DNA of 64,000 nt from Ahaetulla prasina (GCF_028640845.1 NC_080546.1:33607020-33671019); one strand, 5' to 3'. Numbered from the stretch's first letter, positions 46,135 to 57,300 are shown. Numbers and translations are program-made. Notes: a model not told the origin generated them from the sequence alone.

Positions 46135-46605
46135 CAGAGGTGGGTTTCAGCAGGTTCTGACCAGTTCTGGAGAACCAGTAGCGGAAATTTTGAGTAGTTC
46201 AGAGAACTGGTAGTAAAAATTCTGACTGGCCCCGCCCTCATCTATTCTCTGCCTCCCAAGTCCCAGCTGATCGGGAGGGAATGGGGATTTTGCAATAACC
46301 TTCCCCTGGATTGGGAAGGGAATGGAGCAGGCGTGGGTTCTACTTACCTTTACTACTGGTTCGAAGCTTCTGCACATGCACAGATTGCTATTGATGACGT
46401 TTGTGTCAGTGGGCGGAGCCTCCCACTGGTTTTACTACCGTTTCTATAGAACCGGTCTGAACCGGGGGGCAACCCACCACTGGAATGGAGATTTTGCGGT
46501 ATCCTTCCCCTGCCATGCCCACCAAGCCACACTCACCAAGCCATGCCACGCCCACCAAGCCACACCCACAGAACTGGTAGTAAAAATTTTTGAAATCCAC
46601 CACTG
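46135..46605 (+). mobile_element. hAT-type nonautonomous element, TSD ACTTCTAT, with nested element
   Basis: From CAGAGGTGGGTTTCAGCAGG to GAAATCCACCACTG, with ACTTCTAT repeated exactly (46127-46134, 46606-46613). Without the nested 155 bp and its 8-bp duplication it is about 308 bp, close to the sister at 53092-53366. Interior: CACGCCCACCAAGCC repeats. Confidence 0.95.
46328..46482 (-). mobile_element. nested hAT-type MITE, TSD GAATGGAG
   Basis: CAGGCGTGGGTTCTACTTAC to CAACCCACCACTG, 155 bp, with GAATGGAG repeated exactly (46320-46327, 46483-46490). Contains GAACCGGTCTGAACCGG. A member of the same ACCGGTT family inserted into another member. Confidence 0.93.
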
Positions 46606-46613
46606 ACTTCTAT

Positions 46614-46925
46614 ATATTGTAATGTCCAAAACCATTGCAAAAACAAAACCCAATTTTGTATGTAGTAGAAATTAGCTCAATTCAATTGCTTTTGTCCTTT
46701 AATTAAGCTAATCTCTGTTTCCCTGCCCACTACCATTTTGGATTTTTTTCACATGATATTAATATTTTATAACATGACACCTCTTCCAAGTAAACATGAA
46801 GAATCAAATTCTGACAGGTTATTTTTCAGTGAATATATTAAACAAATCACTGGTCTTTAGTCAATTTTTGATGTTCTGGCTCCAGAAAATGAAATGTGAA
46901 AAGAATTATATGTGATGTTTAAATT
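46614..46925. other. unannotated spacer
   Basis: About 310 bp AT-rich sequence between a hAT-type element and the long L2 LINE. No feature is seen. Confidence 0.45.
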
Positions 46926-46933
46926 AATCCAAT

Positions 46934-49900
46934 TGAGATTAAACCATAAACTGAGCCCTCAAACTTCTCCCGTTCCCCGGATGGTCAGGACCCTCAGAGC
47001 CCTGGCCTTCGGCTGATGTTGTGCAATGCACGGTCCGTGGCCAATAAGGCCCCCCTGATCTACGATCTTATCCAGGGGGGTGCCGCGGACCTTATGGGCG
47101 TTACAGAGACCTGGTTGGGCACAGAAGGGGGCGTGCCCCTTGTTCAAATGTGCCCGCCGGGTTTCCGAGCATTCCATCAGCCGAGGGGCCAGGGTAGGGG
47201 TGGTGGGGTGGCGGTTGTGATTAGAGAGAGTCTGGAGCCGAGGGAGACCACTATACCTCAGATTGCCGGGTGTGAATCCCTCTTTGTGAGATGGGGTCAT
47301 AGATGTCAGATGGGCTTGCTGGTCGCGTACCTGGCTCCTTGCTGCGTGACAGCTGCCCTGCCCGAGCTCCTGGAGGTGCTTGCTGGGGTGGCAGTTGAGA
47401 CCCCCAGACTTTTAGTCATGGGGGACTTTAACTTGCCATCTTCCGGCTCGTCATCGACAGCAGCTCGGGAGTTCACGGCTTCCATGACGGCCTTGGACCT
47501 GACTCAAGTAGTTGATGGCCCTACTCACATTGGGGGTGGCACTCTGGACTTGATTTTTATCTCTGGTCAGTGGTTGAGAGATCTGGATTTGAAGGAAATA
47601 GTCATTGAACCTTTGTCATGGTCAGATCACTCTCTCCTTCGCCTGGACTTTCTGACCGCCATTCAACACCGCAGGGAGACGGAGCCAATACGTTGGTTCC
47701 GTCCCAGGCGCCTGATGGACCCGGAGAGGTTCCGGACGGAGCTTGGGCCATTTCCTGAGGGTCTGGCTCACGGCACGGTTGAGGAACTTGTTGCGGCCTG
47801 GGAACGGGCCGCGGCGGGGGCCTTAGACCGTGTCGTGCCTTTGCGGCCTCTGACCCGGCGCAGGTCCCAACCGGCTCCTTGGTTCTCCGAGGAGCTGAGG
47901 GGGATGAAGCGCCGGAGAAGACGCCTAGAGAGTTCCTGGAGGTCTAGCCGTTCGGAGGCTGATCGGACACTAGTGAAGTCCTATAATAGGACTTACCTAG
48001 TGGCATTGAGGGAAGCGAGGCGTTGCTACGCCTCCTCCCTCATTGCGTCGGCAGATAACCGCCCAGCCGCCCTGTTTCGGGTGACTCGTTCCCTCCTTCA
48101 CCAGGGGGAGCGGGATGACCCGTTGCAGGGACGTGCTGAGGAGTTTAACGGTTATCTATACGACAAAATCGTTCAGCTTCGGGACGGTCTGGACCAAAAT
48201 TGCGGTGACTCAGGGGAGGTGTCTGAGGATGGTCTTGGTGACATTGTATGGGATGAGTTTGACCCTGTGGCTCCCGAAAACATGGACAGGTTGTTGGGTA
48301 GGTTGAATGCCACCACATGTTTACTGGACCCGTGCCCCTCCTGGTTGGTGCTGGCCACTCAGGAGGTGACACGAGGCTGGCTCCAGGCAATTACGAGCGC
48401 TTCTTTGGTGGAGGGAGTCTTCCCGGCCGCCTTGAAAGAGGCGGTGGTGAGACCCCTCCTCAAGAAGCCTTCCCTGGACCCGGCTGTTTTAGGTAATTAT
48501 CGTCCGGTCTCCAACCTTCGCTTCGCGGCGAAGGTTGTAGAGAGTATGGTGGCATATCAGTTTCCCTTACACCTGGATGAAACTGTCTATCTAGACCCGT
48601 TCCAGTCCGGTTTCCGGCCCGGTTACAGCACTGAGACGGCTTTGGTCGCGTTGGTGGATGATCTCTGGAGGGCCAGGGATAGGGGTTGTTCCTCTGCCCT
48701 GGTCCTATTAGACCTCTCAGCGGCTTTTGATACCATCGACCATGGTATCCTGCTGCGCCGGTTGGAGGGGTTGGGAGTGGGAGGCACCGTTCATCGGTGG
48801 TTCTCCTCCTATCTCTCCGATCGGTCGCAGACGGTGTTGACAGGGGGGCAGAGGTCGGCTCCGAGGCGCCTCACTTGTGGGGTGCCGCAGGGGTCGATTC
48901 TCTCGCCCCTTCTGTTCAACATCTATATGAAGCCGCTGGGTGAGATCATCAGTGGCTTCGGTGTGAGGTACCAGCTGTACGCGGATGACACCCAGCTGTA
49001 CTTTTCCACACCGGGCCACCCCAATGAAGCTATCAAAGTGCTGTCCCGGTGTCTGGAAGCCGTACGGGTCTGGATGGGGAGAAACAGGCTCAAGCTCAAT
49101 CCCTCCAAGACAGAGTGGCTGTGGATGCCGGCATCCCGGTACAGTCAGCTGAGTCCATGGCTGACTGTTGGAGGCGAGTCATTGGCCCCGATGGAGAGGG
49201 TGCGCAACTTGGGCGTCCTCCTGGATGAACGGCTGTCTTTTGAAGATCATTTGACGGCCGTCTCCAGGAGAGCTTTCTACCAGGTTCGCCTGGTGCGCCA
49301 GTTGCGCCCCTTTCTAGACCGGGATGCCCTATGCACGGTCACTCACGCCCTCGTGACGTCTCGCCTGGATTACTGCAATGCTCTCTACATGGGGCTCCCC
49401 TTGAAGGGCATCCGGAGACTGCAGTTAATTCAGAATGCGGCTGCGCGGGTGATAGAGGGAGCCCCCCGTGGCTCCTGTGTGACACCTATCCTGCGCAGAC
49501 TGCACTGGCTACCTGTGGCCTTCCGGGTGCGCTTCAAGGTTTTGGTAACCATCTTTAAAGCGCTCCATGGCATAGGGCCGGGTTACTTACGGGACCGCCT
49601 GCTGCTACCGAATACCTCTCACCGACCCGTGCGCTCTCACAGAGAGGGACTCCTCAGGGTGCCGTCAGCTAGGCAGTGTCGTCTGGCGACACCCAGGGGA
49701 AGGGCCTTCTCTGTGGGGGCTTCCACCCTCTGGAACGAACTCCCCCCAGGACTTCGTCAACTTCCGGACCTCCGAACCTTCCGTCGTGAGCTTAAAACAC
49801 ATTTATTCATTTGCGCAGGACTGGACTAGATTTTAAATTTAGGTTGATTTTAATTGGTTTTAGTATTTATATCATTTTTAATTAATTTGGCTTTAGAATA

Positions 49901-49997
49901 AGTTTTTTAATTGTGATCTTAATTTGTATTTATATGTTTTTATTTGCCTGTGAACCGCCCTGAGTCCCTCGGGAGATAGGGCGGTATACAAATTTGA

Positions 49998-50027
<30 letters not shown>
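46934..50027 (+). mobile_element. L2 LINE, near full ORF2 and 3' end
   Basis: About 3.1 kb. The open frame continues upstream of the first ATG to the TAA at about 46949, so the insertion is 5'-truncated close to the endonuclease start and lacks ORF1 and the 5' UTR. The 3' UTR ends GAACCGCCCTGAGTCCCTCG, GGGCGGTATACAAAT and an (AAAT)n tail (about 49999-50027). AATCCAAT occurs at 46926-46933 and 50028-50035, a possible 8-bp target duplication. GC-rich relative to the neighbourhood. Confidence 0.93.
47016..49829 (+). CDS. L2 LINE ORF2: endonuclease-reverse transcriptase (937 codons, uninterrupted)
   Basis: Retrotransposon protein for target-primed reverse transcription. Domains in order: APE-type endonuclease, residues about 1-210, with N4 (LCNARS), E31 (VTETWL), D137 and N139 (MGDFN) and S203-D204-H205 (WSDHS); a linker rich in Arg/Glu; reverse transcriptase with NYRPVSNL, the catalytic Asp of [22 protein letters not shown] at about 621-629 and YADD at 655-658; then thumb and C-terminal region with [12 protein letters not shown] and LRRLHWLP. 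All key residues of both activities are present. The ATG is the first in a frame already open upstream, so the natural start may be missing. No stops or shifts: the copy is young. Without ORF1 and a promoter, independent mobility is unlikely. It may supply, in relatives, the enzyme that moves the SINEs of this window. Confidence 0.93.
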   Translation: MLCNARSVANKAPLIYDLIQGGAADLMGVTETWLGTEGGVPLVQMCPPGFRAFHQPRGQGRGGGVAVVIRESLEPRETTIPQIAGCESLFVRWGHRCQMGLLVAYLAPCCVTAALPELLEVLAGVAVETPRLLVMGDFNLPSSGSSSTAAREFTASMTALDLTQVVDGPTHIGGGTLDLIFISGQWLRDLDLKEIVIEPLSWSDHSLLRLDFLTAIQHRRETEPIRWFRPRRLMDPERFRTELGPFPEGLAHGTVEELVAAWERAAAGALDRVVPLRPLTRRRSQPAPWFSEELRGMKRRRRRLESSWRSSRSEADRTLVKSYNRTYLVALREARRCYASSLIASADNRPAALFRVTRSLLHQGERDDPLQGRAEEFNGYLYDKIVQLRDGLDQNCGDSGEVSEDGLGDIVWDEFDPVAPENMDRLLGRLNATTCLLDPCPSWLVLATQEVTRGWLQAITSASLVEGVFPAALKEAVVRPLLKKPSLDPAVLGNYRPVSNLRFAAKVVESMVAYQFPLHLDETVYLDPFQSGFRPGYSTETALVALVDDLWRARDRGCSSALVLLDLSAAFDTIDHGILLRRLEGLGVGGTVHRWFSSYLSDRSQTVLTGGQRSAPRRLTCGVPQGSILSPLLFNIYMKPLGEIISGFGVRYQLYADDTQLYFSTPGHPNEAIKVLSRCLEAVRVWMGRNRLKLNPSKTEWLWMPASRYSQLSPWLTVGGESLAPMERVRNLGVLLDERLSFEDHLTAVSRRAFYQVRLVRQLRPFLDRDALCTVTHALVTSRLDYCNALYMGLPLKGIRRLQLIQNAAARVIEGAPRGSCVTPILRRLHWLPVAFRVRFKVLVTIFKALHGIGPGYLRDRLLLPNTSHRPVRSHREGLLRVPSARQCRLATPRGRAFSVGASTLWNELPPGLRQLPDLRTFRRELKTHLFICAGLD

Positions 50028-50029
<2 letters not shown>
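50000..50029. repeat. (AAAT)n tail
   Basis: Seven AAAT units closing the L2 insertion. Similar TTTA/AAAT tails end the L3 copies. Confidence 0.9.
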
Positions 50030-50030
<1 letters not shown>

Positions 50031-50303
50031 CCAATAATACAGGCTTGGAAGCCTGAGGCAGATGTGAGAAATGTAAAACAAATAAAAGAAACTCATTTTC
50101 GAGGAATCCAGAGGCTGTGCAAGAGCACAGTCTCACCTGGTCTCTACAACCTCTAAAAATCACACAAAAATGGAATTTTCCTTTGAGAATAGTTTTCGTG
50201 AAATGTTGGTGAATACTACTGTGTCACTAAAAATGTCATATGATGTGTCAAATTTGATACACATGTCACAGGTTGTCCTTATCCATAGTTTATACCATGG
50301 CAA

Positions 50304-50440
50304 CAGTGGTGTGTTTCAAATTTTTTTACTACCGGTTCTGTGGGTGTGGCTTGGTGGGTGTAGCATGGCTTGGTGGGTGTGGCTTGGTCGGCGTTATGGG
50401 AAGGATACTGTAAAATCTCCATTTTCTCCCCCACTTTAGG
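50304..50440 (+). mobile_element. hAT-type fragment (ACCGGTT family)
   Basis: Starts CAGTGGTGTGTTTCAAATTT, has ACTACCGGTTCTGTGGGTG and three GGCTTGGTGGGTGTGG-like repeats. The right end is lost before the GATA array. Confidence 0.8.
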
Positions 50441-50463
50441 GAAACGTGACTGCAAAATATCAT

Positions 50464-50705
50464 GATAGATAGATGATAGATAGATAGATGATAGATAGAT
50501 GATAGATAGATGATAGATAGATGATAGATAGATGATAGATAGATGATAGATAGATGATAGATAGATGATAGATAGATGATAGATAGATAGATGATAATAA
50601 TGATAGATAGATGATAGATAGATAGATGATAGATAGATAGAGAAAGATGATAGATATAGATAGATAGATAGATGATAGATAGATAGATAGATAGAGAAAG
50701 ATGAT

Positions 50706-50751
<46 letters not shown>

Positions 50752-50967
50752 GATAAATAGCTGATAGATAGATGATAGATAGATAGATGATAGATAGATG
50801 ATAGATAGATAGATAGATGATAGATAGATAGATGATAGATAGATAGATGATAGATAGATGATAGATAGATAGATAGATGATAGATAGATGATAGATAGAT
50901 GATAGATAGATGATAGATAGATGATAGATAGATGATAGATAGATAGATAGATGATATAGATGGATAG
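50464..50967. repeat. (GATA)n array, Bkm type
   Basis: About 500 bp of GATA units with frequent GATGATA variants (11-bp superunits such as ATAGATAGATG) and two patches with AGAGAAAGATGATA. The complement is a run of TATC, giving a false 199-codon frame. GATA arrays are the core of the Bkm satellite enriched on snake W chromosomes. Here it replaces about 400 bp that survive in the other copy of the duplication. Confidence 0.95.
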
Positions 50968-51407
50968 AAAATGTTTACTGAGGCCAACAATTTAGGAAAA
51001 TACCTAGATAAAACCATCATGAAACAAGGCAATGTATATATATTAAAAATCCTAATCAAATCCCAAATCCCTCTGCTCTCTGATAATTACAAAATACATT
51101 TCACTATTCTTTCAAAGTTCTGAAGAAGCATTAGAACAGAACCCATCCAGGCTCAGCTGAGGACACAAAAACCTGATTTAGTTTAGTCTTCCGTTCATAT
51201 CTGATCAGTTTCCAGATTGGTTGTCAATGGAAGTACTGTACATGCCAAGGCCAGCTATTCCATACTTCCTGTATTTCACACACTATATTTTCCAGAAACC
51301 TTATCCTATATCAGAAATTGCAGATAGGTAAGTAAGGAGATATTTTTGTTCATTAATTCATCATTTCTAGCTTTTCCGCCAAGAAAGCTTGGGTAGCTGT
51401 ACTAGAT

Positions 51408-52694
51408 GAGAAATGTAAAACAAATAAAAGAAACTCATTTTCGAGGAATCCAGAGGCTGTGCAAGAGCACAGTCTCACCTGGTCTCTACAACCTCTAAAA
51501 ATCACACAAAAATGGAATTTTCCTTTGAGAATAGTTTTCGTGAAATGTTGGTGAATACTACTGTGTCACCAAAAATGTCATATGATGTGTCAAATTTGAT
51601 ACACATGTCACAGGTTGTCCTTATCCATAGTTTATACCATGGCAACAGTGGTGTGTTTCAAATTTTTACTACCGGTTCTTTGAACTACTCAAAATTTCTG
51701 CTACTGGTTCTCCAGAACTGGTCAGAATCTGTAACATGCCATTGAGTGTTCTATGTCATTTTTGAGAATATTTCTTTTAACTTTTATTGGTAACAAGAAA
51801 ACATGAACCATCCAGGATTTCCCCATCATAAGGAGAAGCCTTTTGTGCAAGTAGCTAAACTTTCCCCCAGGGAAATGATGAAGGGTGCACGTGCAAATTG
51901 AAATCAGGGTTTTTTCCATTAGCATTCTTTCTTCCAGGCTCTTAAATAAATGAACCAAGGATCCTGTCAGTCAGTTAAATTATGAGGTGTTGGAAATGAC
52001 AAAAAATGTGGTCTTTTCCCTCCTCCAGTCTGCTGATCTTCGTTTTCATATTGTGGATGCCAAGAGCTGATTTTAGAACTCATTTTAAAATCCTGTGCAC
52101 CATGGAAAATATTTGTGTTTTTCTTTTTAGGATGGGATAGAAAATGTTTACTGAGGCCAACAATTTAGGGAAAATACCTAGATAAAACCATCATGAAACA
52201 AGGCAATGTATATATATTAAAAATCCTAATCAAATCCCAAATCCCTCTGCTCTCTGATAATTACAAAATACATTTCACTATTCTTTCAAAGTTCTGAAGA
52301 AGCATTAGAACAGAACCCATCCAAGTTTTTTTCCCCAATGAAAATCCAGACAAATAGCTTTCCCAGCAGTAGTATCTGCAAGTGAATACAGTATAGCCTT
52401 TTCATTGACATCAGATTAGCTACTGGAACCCATCCAGGCTCAGCTGAGGACACAAAAACCTGATTTAGTTTAGTCTTCCGTTCATATCTGATCAGTTTCC
52501 AGATTGGTTGTCAATGGAAGTACTGTACATGCCAAGGCCAGCTATTCCATATTTCCTGTATTTCACACACTATATTTTCCAGAAACCTAATCCTATATCA
52601 GAAATTGCAGATAGGTAAGTAAGGAGATATTTTTGTTCATTAATTCATCATTTCTAGCTTTTCCGCCAAGAAAGCTTGGGTAGCTGTACTAGAT
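51408..52694. repeat. tandem duplication, copy 2
   Basis: Second copy of the unit. It keeps about 400 bp (51732-52134) absent from copy 1 and has an extra segment of about 105 bp (52324-52428), beginning AAGTTTTTTTCCCCAATG, flanked by AACCCATCC on both sides. The extra segment therefore looks like an insertion, or like a deletion in copy 1. Confidence 0.9.
51646..51731 (-). mobile_element. hAT-type fragment (ACCGGTT family), copy-2 counterpart
   Basis: Begins CAGTGGTGTGTTTCAAATTT as in copy 1, then ACTACCGGTTCTTTGAACTAC and ACTGGTTCTCCAGAACTGG. The interior differs from copy 1, so the two copies carry different deletions of the same element. Confidence 0.75.
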
Positions 52695-52699
52695 GAGAA

Positions 52700-53083
52700 A
52701 CTAATTTTTATTTTTAAAAAACAGATCCTATTGAAGTAGCCGAATACAAAACTTTCCTTTCCCACTCTCAAAACTTTTGACTTTCAGTTGATCCACACTT
52801 TTTGCTTGTCCCAACATGAATATGAGCCACCCACCTTTTCTGGAGGCAGGAATGTATGATGCCATTTTCAACCTATCTGTGAAGTGATGAAAACATCATC
52901 CATGTTTGTCTGCATTGCTTGACAGAAGAAGGAAAGACAACCTATTTACTGGCTGTGCTTAGTTGCACTGTTGGCTAGTGTATGCTGTGGCAAGAATTTT
53001 TCTTCCTTAGGTCCTTCATAGTCCTTAATTAATTTCATTTCAACTAACAAATTACTACAGCTGTAATTGTCACAGCAGTTAGG
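52700..53083. other. unannotated
   Basis: Flank of the duplication. No feature is seen. Confidence 0.45.
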
Positions 53084-53091
53084 GATCAAGA

Positions 53092-53366
53092 CAGAGGTGG
53101 GTTTCAGCAGGTTCTGACCAGTTCTGGAGAACTGGTAGTGGAAATTTTGAGTAGTTTGGAGAACCGGTAAATACCACCACTGACTGGCCCCACCCCCATC
53201 TATTCTCTGCCTCCCGAGTCCCAGCTGATCGGGAGGAAATGGGGATTTCAGTAACCTTCCCCTGGATTGGGGAGGAAATGGAGATTTTACAATATCCTTC
53301 CCCTGCCATGCCCACCAAGCCACACCCACAGAACCAGTAGTAAAAATTTTTGAAATCCCACCACTG
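53092..53366 (+). mobile_element. hAT-type nonautonomous element (ACCGGTT family), TSD GATCAAGA
   Basis: 275 bp from CAGAGGTGGGTTTCAGCAGG to GAAATCCCACCACTG. GATCAAGA is repeated exactly (53084-53091, 53367-53374). Best complete example of the medium-length form. Confidence 0.95.
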
Positions 53367-53539
53367 GATCAAGACCTGGGAAAATGCAATAAGACAACTT
53401 TTATTTTAAAGTTGGTGGCTATACCTTAACATTTCTTCATTTTATGCTTTAACGTTGTGTTGCCATCCAGCTTTTCAAAAAGTATATATAGACTTACTAT
53501 GGAAAGGAAAGGTTTCTTGGCCTGGGTGAGTGTGTACAG

Positions 53540-53590
53540 CAGTAGTTTCCAAACTTTGCAACATTAAGTAGACTTCAACTTCCAGAATTC
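53540..53590. mobile_element. half of a CAGGGGTGTCC-family MITE
   Basis: CAGTAGTTTCCAAACTTTGC then GACTTCAACTTCCAGAATTC match one arm of the elements at 37763 and 41073. The other arm is missing. Confidence 0.65.
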
Positions 53591-54600
53591 AGAAGCAGAC
53601 CAACTCGAGAACTAGGGACAGTCAAATCAGAGATACTTTCTCAAGTTACATTTCTATTTTAGCCTTTAAATATATTTTATCTGAACGTTGTCTTACTTAT
53701 GGCTTTTCCCCCTATTCCTCAAGGCTATTCCTACATCCCATTCCATTATGTTATTTTCTTATCATTCCTGGGTAACATTTCTCAAAATATATAATCTGTA
53801 ACTTTGCTAAGTTTGGGGCTCTTTTGCATTATTTTGGCCAATAGTCCAGTAATCACAATAGCTGTGCATGCCTATAAAAAGACTGTGTTACATCTGTCTC
53901 CAAATGCTTTGGCTCCTTATTTAAGTAAGCATTTTTCCCACAACAGCACGGTGTAGCAGCTTGCTGCATTTGGCATGTCCCTGACATTTTTGCAAGTTTG
54001 TGGATTCTGCTCATGCCCTTCTCCTTCTCCAACTGAGAATTCATTTGGAAAAGAAGAAGGGTAGGACAAAATGGTGAGGTTTCTAAGATCAAGTTGAGGA
54101 TAAGTGTTTTGGGGCACTGCAGGAACAAGTCTGGATGAGTTGCGGCTTTTAAAAGCATATAACCAGTCTGTGTCTCACTCTTCAGCAGAGAGTAATGGAT
54201 AGTGGAAATTTTAGATACTAGCTTCTGTGAATATTATTGCACAATAGGGGACAAGGGCATGATAGGCTGATGATGAATGTTTGTTGTCTGACTTAATAAC
54301 CTGCTGCTCATGGATCACGGTGTGGTATGTCCCTCAATACATTCCTGCCTGTACAGCAGGACTGCCTCTCCATGGCAATCAGATGCAGAGATATGGGAAG
54401 TTCCTCTATGACCTCTGTACTCTGAAAAGCAAGCAGGAGGATAGCATAAGAGGAAAGCTGTTTCCATATGTGTGTTTTTACCCATGTAAACTTCTGTATC
54501 AACCCGAAGCTGACTTGACCGAAGCCATCTTGCAGCTTCAACGTTGCCACACTGGAGTTGAGGGGCAGGGAGAGGGGATTTGAGATAGTTGGCACTTTGT
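53591..54600. other. no recognisable gene or repeat
   Basis: Frames up to 109 codons (54281-54644, both strands overlapping) show no domain or splice pattern. Not called. Confidence 0.4.
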
Positions 54601-54890
54601 AGCCAAAATAAAATACTTTCCTTGGGAACCAAGGAGATCCTCACACTTGGTCAGAGGAAGGAGGAGTGATGTCACCAGGCAACCAGACAGAGCCATGATT
54701 GGACCATGTGACTGATCGTTTTGAGAAAGTGATTTTTTTTAAACTTTTAATTAGCTAAAAACTGCGGGAACCTTCAGAGTCGGTTTTCACCAGATCAGTG
54801 CCAATATGATATATCTAATAAAGTTATTCTTTGAGGAATCTACCTGCCTCGGAGTTTTGCTTGCTATGGGTCTATTACTTGGAACCCTGA
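54600..54890 (+). mobile_element. possible LTR-like segment
   Basis: A GATTGGACCATG (CCAAT in reverse) motif near 54700, an AATAAAGTT near 54818-54826 and a GC-richer stretch after it (CTGCCTCGGAGTTTTGC) resemble U3-R-U5 order. No flanking duplication or inverted ends could be fixed. Confidence 0.35.
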
Positions 54891-55283
54891 TATTCTGTTG
54901 CTGACCGGAACTGATTTTCTAGCCATAGCGAGTTTGGGATTAGAAATTGCTTCCCAGTGATACTCCATTTGGAAAGCAAGATAACTGATAACTGTGATCC
55001 AGTGGGCTATGTAAGTGGCTGAAGAGGGCATGGGCTTGGAAGAATATAGTGACCAACATGGGGCATGCCTAGAGAACATGGGCCAAACAAATTCCAAAAG
55101 AACAAAGGAGCTACACATGAAGTGATGCCCAGAACATGCAATGCACATGTTGTAGAGGCAGCTGATCTTAGACTACCATTTTTGCCCATTTAGGCTAAGT
55201 AGACTAAAGGGTACAGCTGTGCTGGGACTAGCTTATTAACTCTAGCTAATATAATTATTTTGATAAACAAGGATTCATCATGG
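54891..55283. other. unannotated
   Basis: No supported feature. Confidence 0.4.
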
Positions 55284-55291
55284 CTTACTAT

Positions 55292-55993
55292 CGGGGTGAA
55301 ATAGTCCCGGTTCGGACCGGATCGTGTGATCCGGTAGTGATGGGGGCAGGTAGTTTGGAGAAGCGGTAGCAAAAATCTCTGCCCACCCCACCCCCCGCCC
55401 ATGCCCACCCAATTGCCCGGTGCCCACTTGCCTACTTGCTGCTTTTTTCGGGCTCGCTCCTGCCTTGCTTTGCTTTGGCTGCTGCAATCAATTGCATCAG
55501 CTACTAACTGAATCTGCCTGCCTGCAATCCATCTCATTGGTGAACAACTCAATCTGCCTGCCTTCTCCCTTGAATTGGGTAAGTAACTGGGGGGGGGGGC
55601 TTTAAAAAAATAGTTAATTGGGTTTTTTTAAAAGAGGTTTTTTTAGACATAGCAATTAACTTTAAATTGCTACGTCTAAATTTAAAAGGAAGTTTTAAAT
55701 TTTACTGCTTTTATCTAAAAATATAAATAAGATAAAATAATAAAATATTTGTGCAGCTTTCTGAAATTTGGTGTGTTTCTGTAGTGTTTCACTCTAACTA
55801 CATAAACACACAAAATCCCACAAAGCTGTATGTGGCATTTGGTGTGTGTGTGTGTGAGTCAGTTGTGTTGTGTTGTGTGTGTGTGTAAATTGTGAAAGTT
55901 GATTTTTGAGCTTTTTGTGGCTGTGTGAGGTTCCTGCTTGTTGCAGGGGTCATTTTGGGTGAAGTGCAACTGCTTTTACATTGTGTGTGAGTC

Positions 55994-56036
<43 letters not shown>

Positions 56037-56192
56037 GTGGTTTTTGGTACGTCTTATTGTTTTGTATACTTTGTTTATTATTTTTATTATTTATTGCTAT
56101 TGGCCATGCCCACCCAGTCATCTACCAAGCCACGCCCACCAATAAAGTCACGCCCACAGAACCGCTAGGGAAATTTTTAAATTTCACCCCTG
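55292..56192 (+). mobile_element. hAT-type nonautonomous element, 901 bp, TSD CTTACTAT
   Basis: Ends CGGGGTGAAATAGTCCCGG and TTTAAATTTCACCCCTG are inverted. CTTACTAT is repeated exactly (55284-55291, 56193-56200). The interior includes CGGTTCGGACCGGATCG, a possible hairpin pair around 55640-55675 (TTTAGACATAGCAATT / AATTGCTACGTCTAAA), a TG repeat and CACGCCCACC repeats. Longest member of the ACCGGTT family here. No transposase frame. Confidence 0.96.
55996..56033. repeat. (GT)n microsatellite
   Basis: About 19 GT units inside the hAT-type element; smaller GT runs at 55843-55857 and 55865-55887. Confidence 0.95.
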
Positions 56193-56200
56193 CTTACTAT

Positions 56201-57040
56201 GGTATGTAAAATGTCCTGAATAACTGAATGATCAATGAAAATATATAACAGTAACATTCATGGTATGTGTGTCAAAAGCTATTAGATGGTACTTGCTATG
56301 TCACAATCCAAGCCTCATTTGTCATATGCAGTTACAAAAGGGCCAAACAAAGGGATGGCAAAATTATAACAACCCCCAACGTTCAGATTGTGATCTCCCC
56401 TGCAGATGTCCTGGAATACAAATCATTAATCTTATTCAAGTTTGGAATAGAAGTATATTTGTTCTCTGTTTCAAAACTCAGCACAGCAATGTGGAGCAGT
56501 ATTGCATTATGGATAAATAAACATTTTCCTACTTGACACAAAAATAATCAGGTTTTGTGAGCCCATCTCATAAATGCAAAATTTACATTGGTCTCATCAG
56601 CTTGTGTAGACCTGATCAGACTGGAAATGGAGCACAGTTTTCTAAAGGCTCTTCAAATGCCTACATCTTTCCTAATCAGTGAAGATAAGTAAGGCACAGT
56701 TAAGCTTTGGACATAACATGGGCTAGAGAAAGTGCTTCTAGAAATGTGTTTTGTCATAACATCTTGCAATTCAGATCTGAAAAAGAAGCAAATCTTTTCT
56801 CTTGTAACTTCTTTTGATCAAGCTCCTCTGTACTTGAAAAAGAAAATTATTTGTCCCAGTACATGTGTATGTAATATATGTAATATGTAACATATAGTAA
56901 TAAATATGTTTATTTATAAATAAAAGTGACACACGATATAAAGAACTTAGCTAATGTTTATATCATAGGAAGGATGATGATGAGACAGAATCGTAGCCAA
57001 TGAGGTTTATTTGAGGGGCAATTATTGCTAATGGAAAGAC
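56201..57040. other. no recognisable gene or repeat
   Basis: Two overlapping + frames of 86-89 codons (56260-56536) have no domain; no splice sites fit. Left uncalled. Confidence 0.4.
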
Positions 57041-57041
57041 A

Positions 57042-57275
57042 GTGATGATAATGTTATCCATTCAATCAGGTCTGATTCCTGGTGAGTCTATGAGCTAGGT
57101 CTCTCCATGTCTTCTGATCTTGCACTAATTCTATGCTCTGCTGGTGTCAATTTTGGTGATGTCCAGCTGCCATGTTCTTTAACAGACTGGTTTCCTTTTA
57201 CCTCTAATTCTTCCAAACATAACTGCTGTCTTCACTGAATTTCCCCTCATGACATGATCAAAGGAAGTGAGATAG
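57042..57275 (-). repeat. BovB/RTE-type 3' end, decayed
   Basis: The + strand shows the reversed end ATCCATTCAATCAGGTC, TTTTACCTCTAATTCTTCC and CCCCTCATGACATGATCAAA, matching the order of an RTE/BovB terminus (also at 29467-29800). Strongly diverged. Confidence 0.5.
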
Positions 57276-57300
57276 GTTTTGCAGAAGAGAGAAATATTTA

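Larger units (their letters stand above)
50066..51407. repeat. tandem duplication, copy 1 (contains GATA array)
   Basis: Matches 51408-52694 at both flanks: 50066-50330 with 51408-51670, 50962-51149 with 52135-52324, and 51149-51407 with 52428-52694. Only a handful of substitutions are visible. GAGAAA occurs at the left limit, the junction and the right limit. In the middle this copy has a hAT-type piece and the GATA array where copy 2 has other sequence. Confidence 0.92.

Noticed and set aside
47016..49829. 937-codon frame as a host gene
   Set aside because: Endonuclease and RT motifs, an AAAT tail and a second copy in the window show it is a LINE.
50460..51059. 199-codon minus frame of SIIYLS repeats
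   Set aside because: It is the translation of the GATA array and has no start context or domain.
54281..54644. Frames of 95-109 codons on both strands
   Set aside because: Overlapping and antisense to each other, with no motif or splice pattern.
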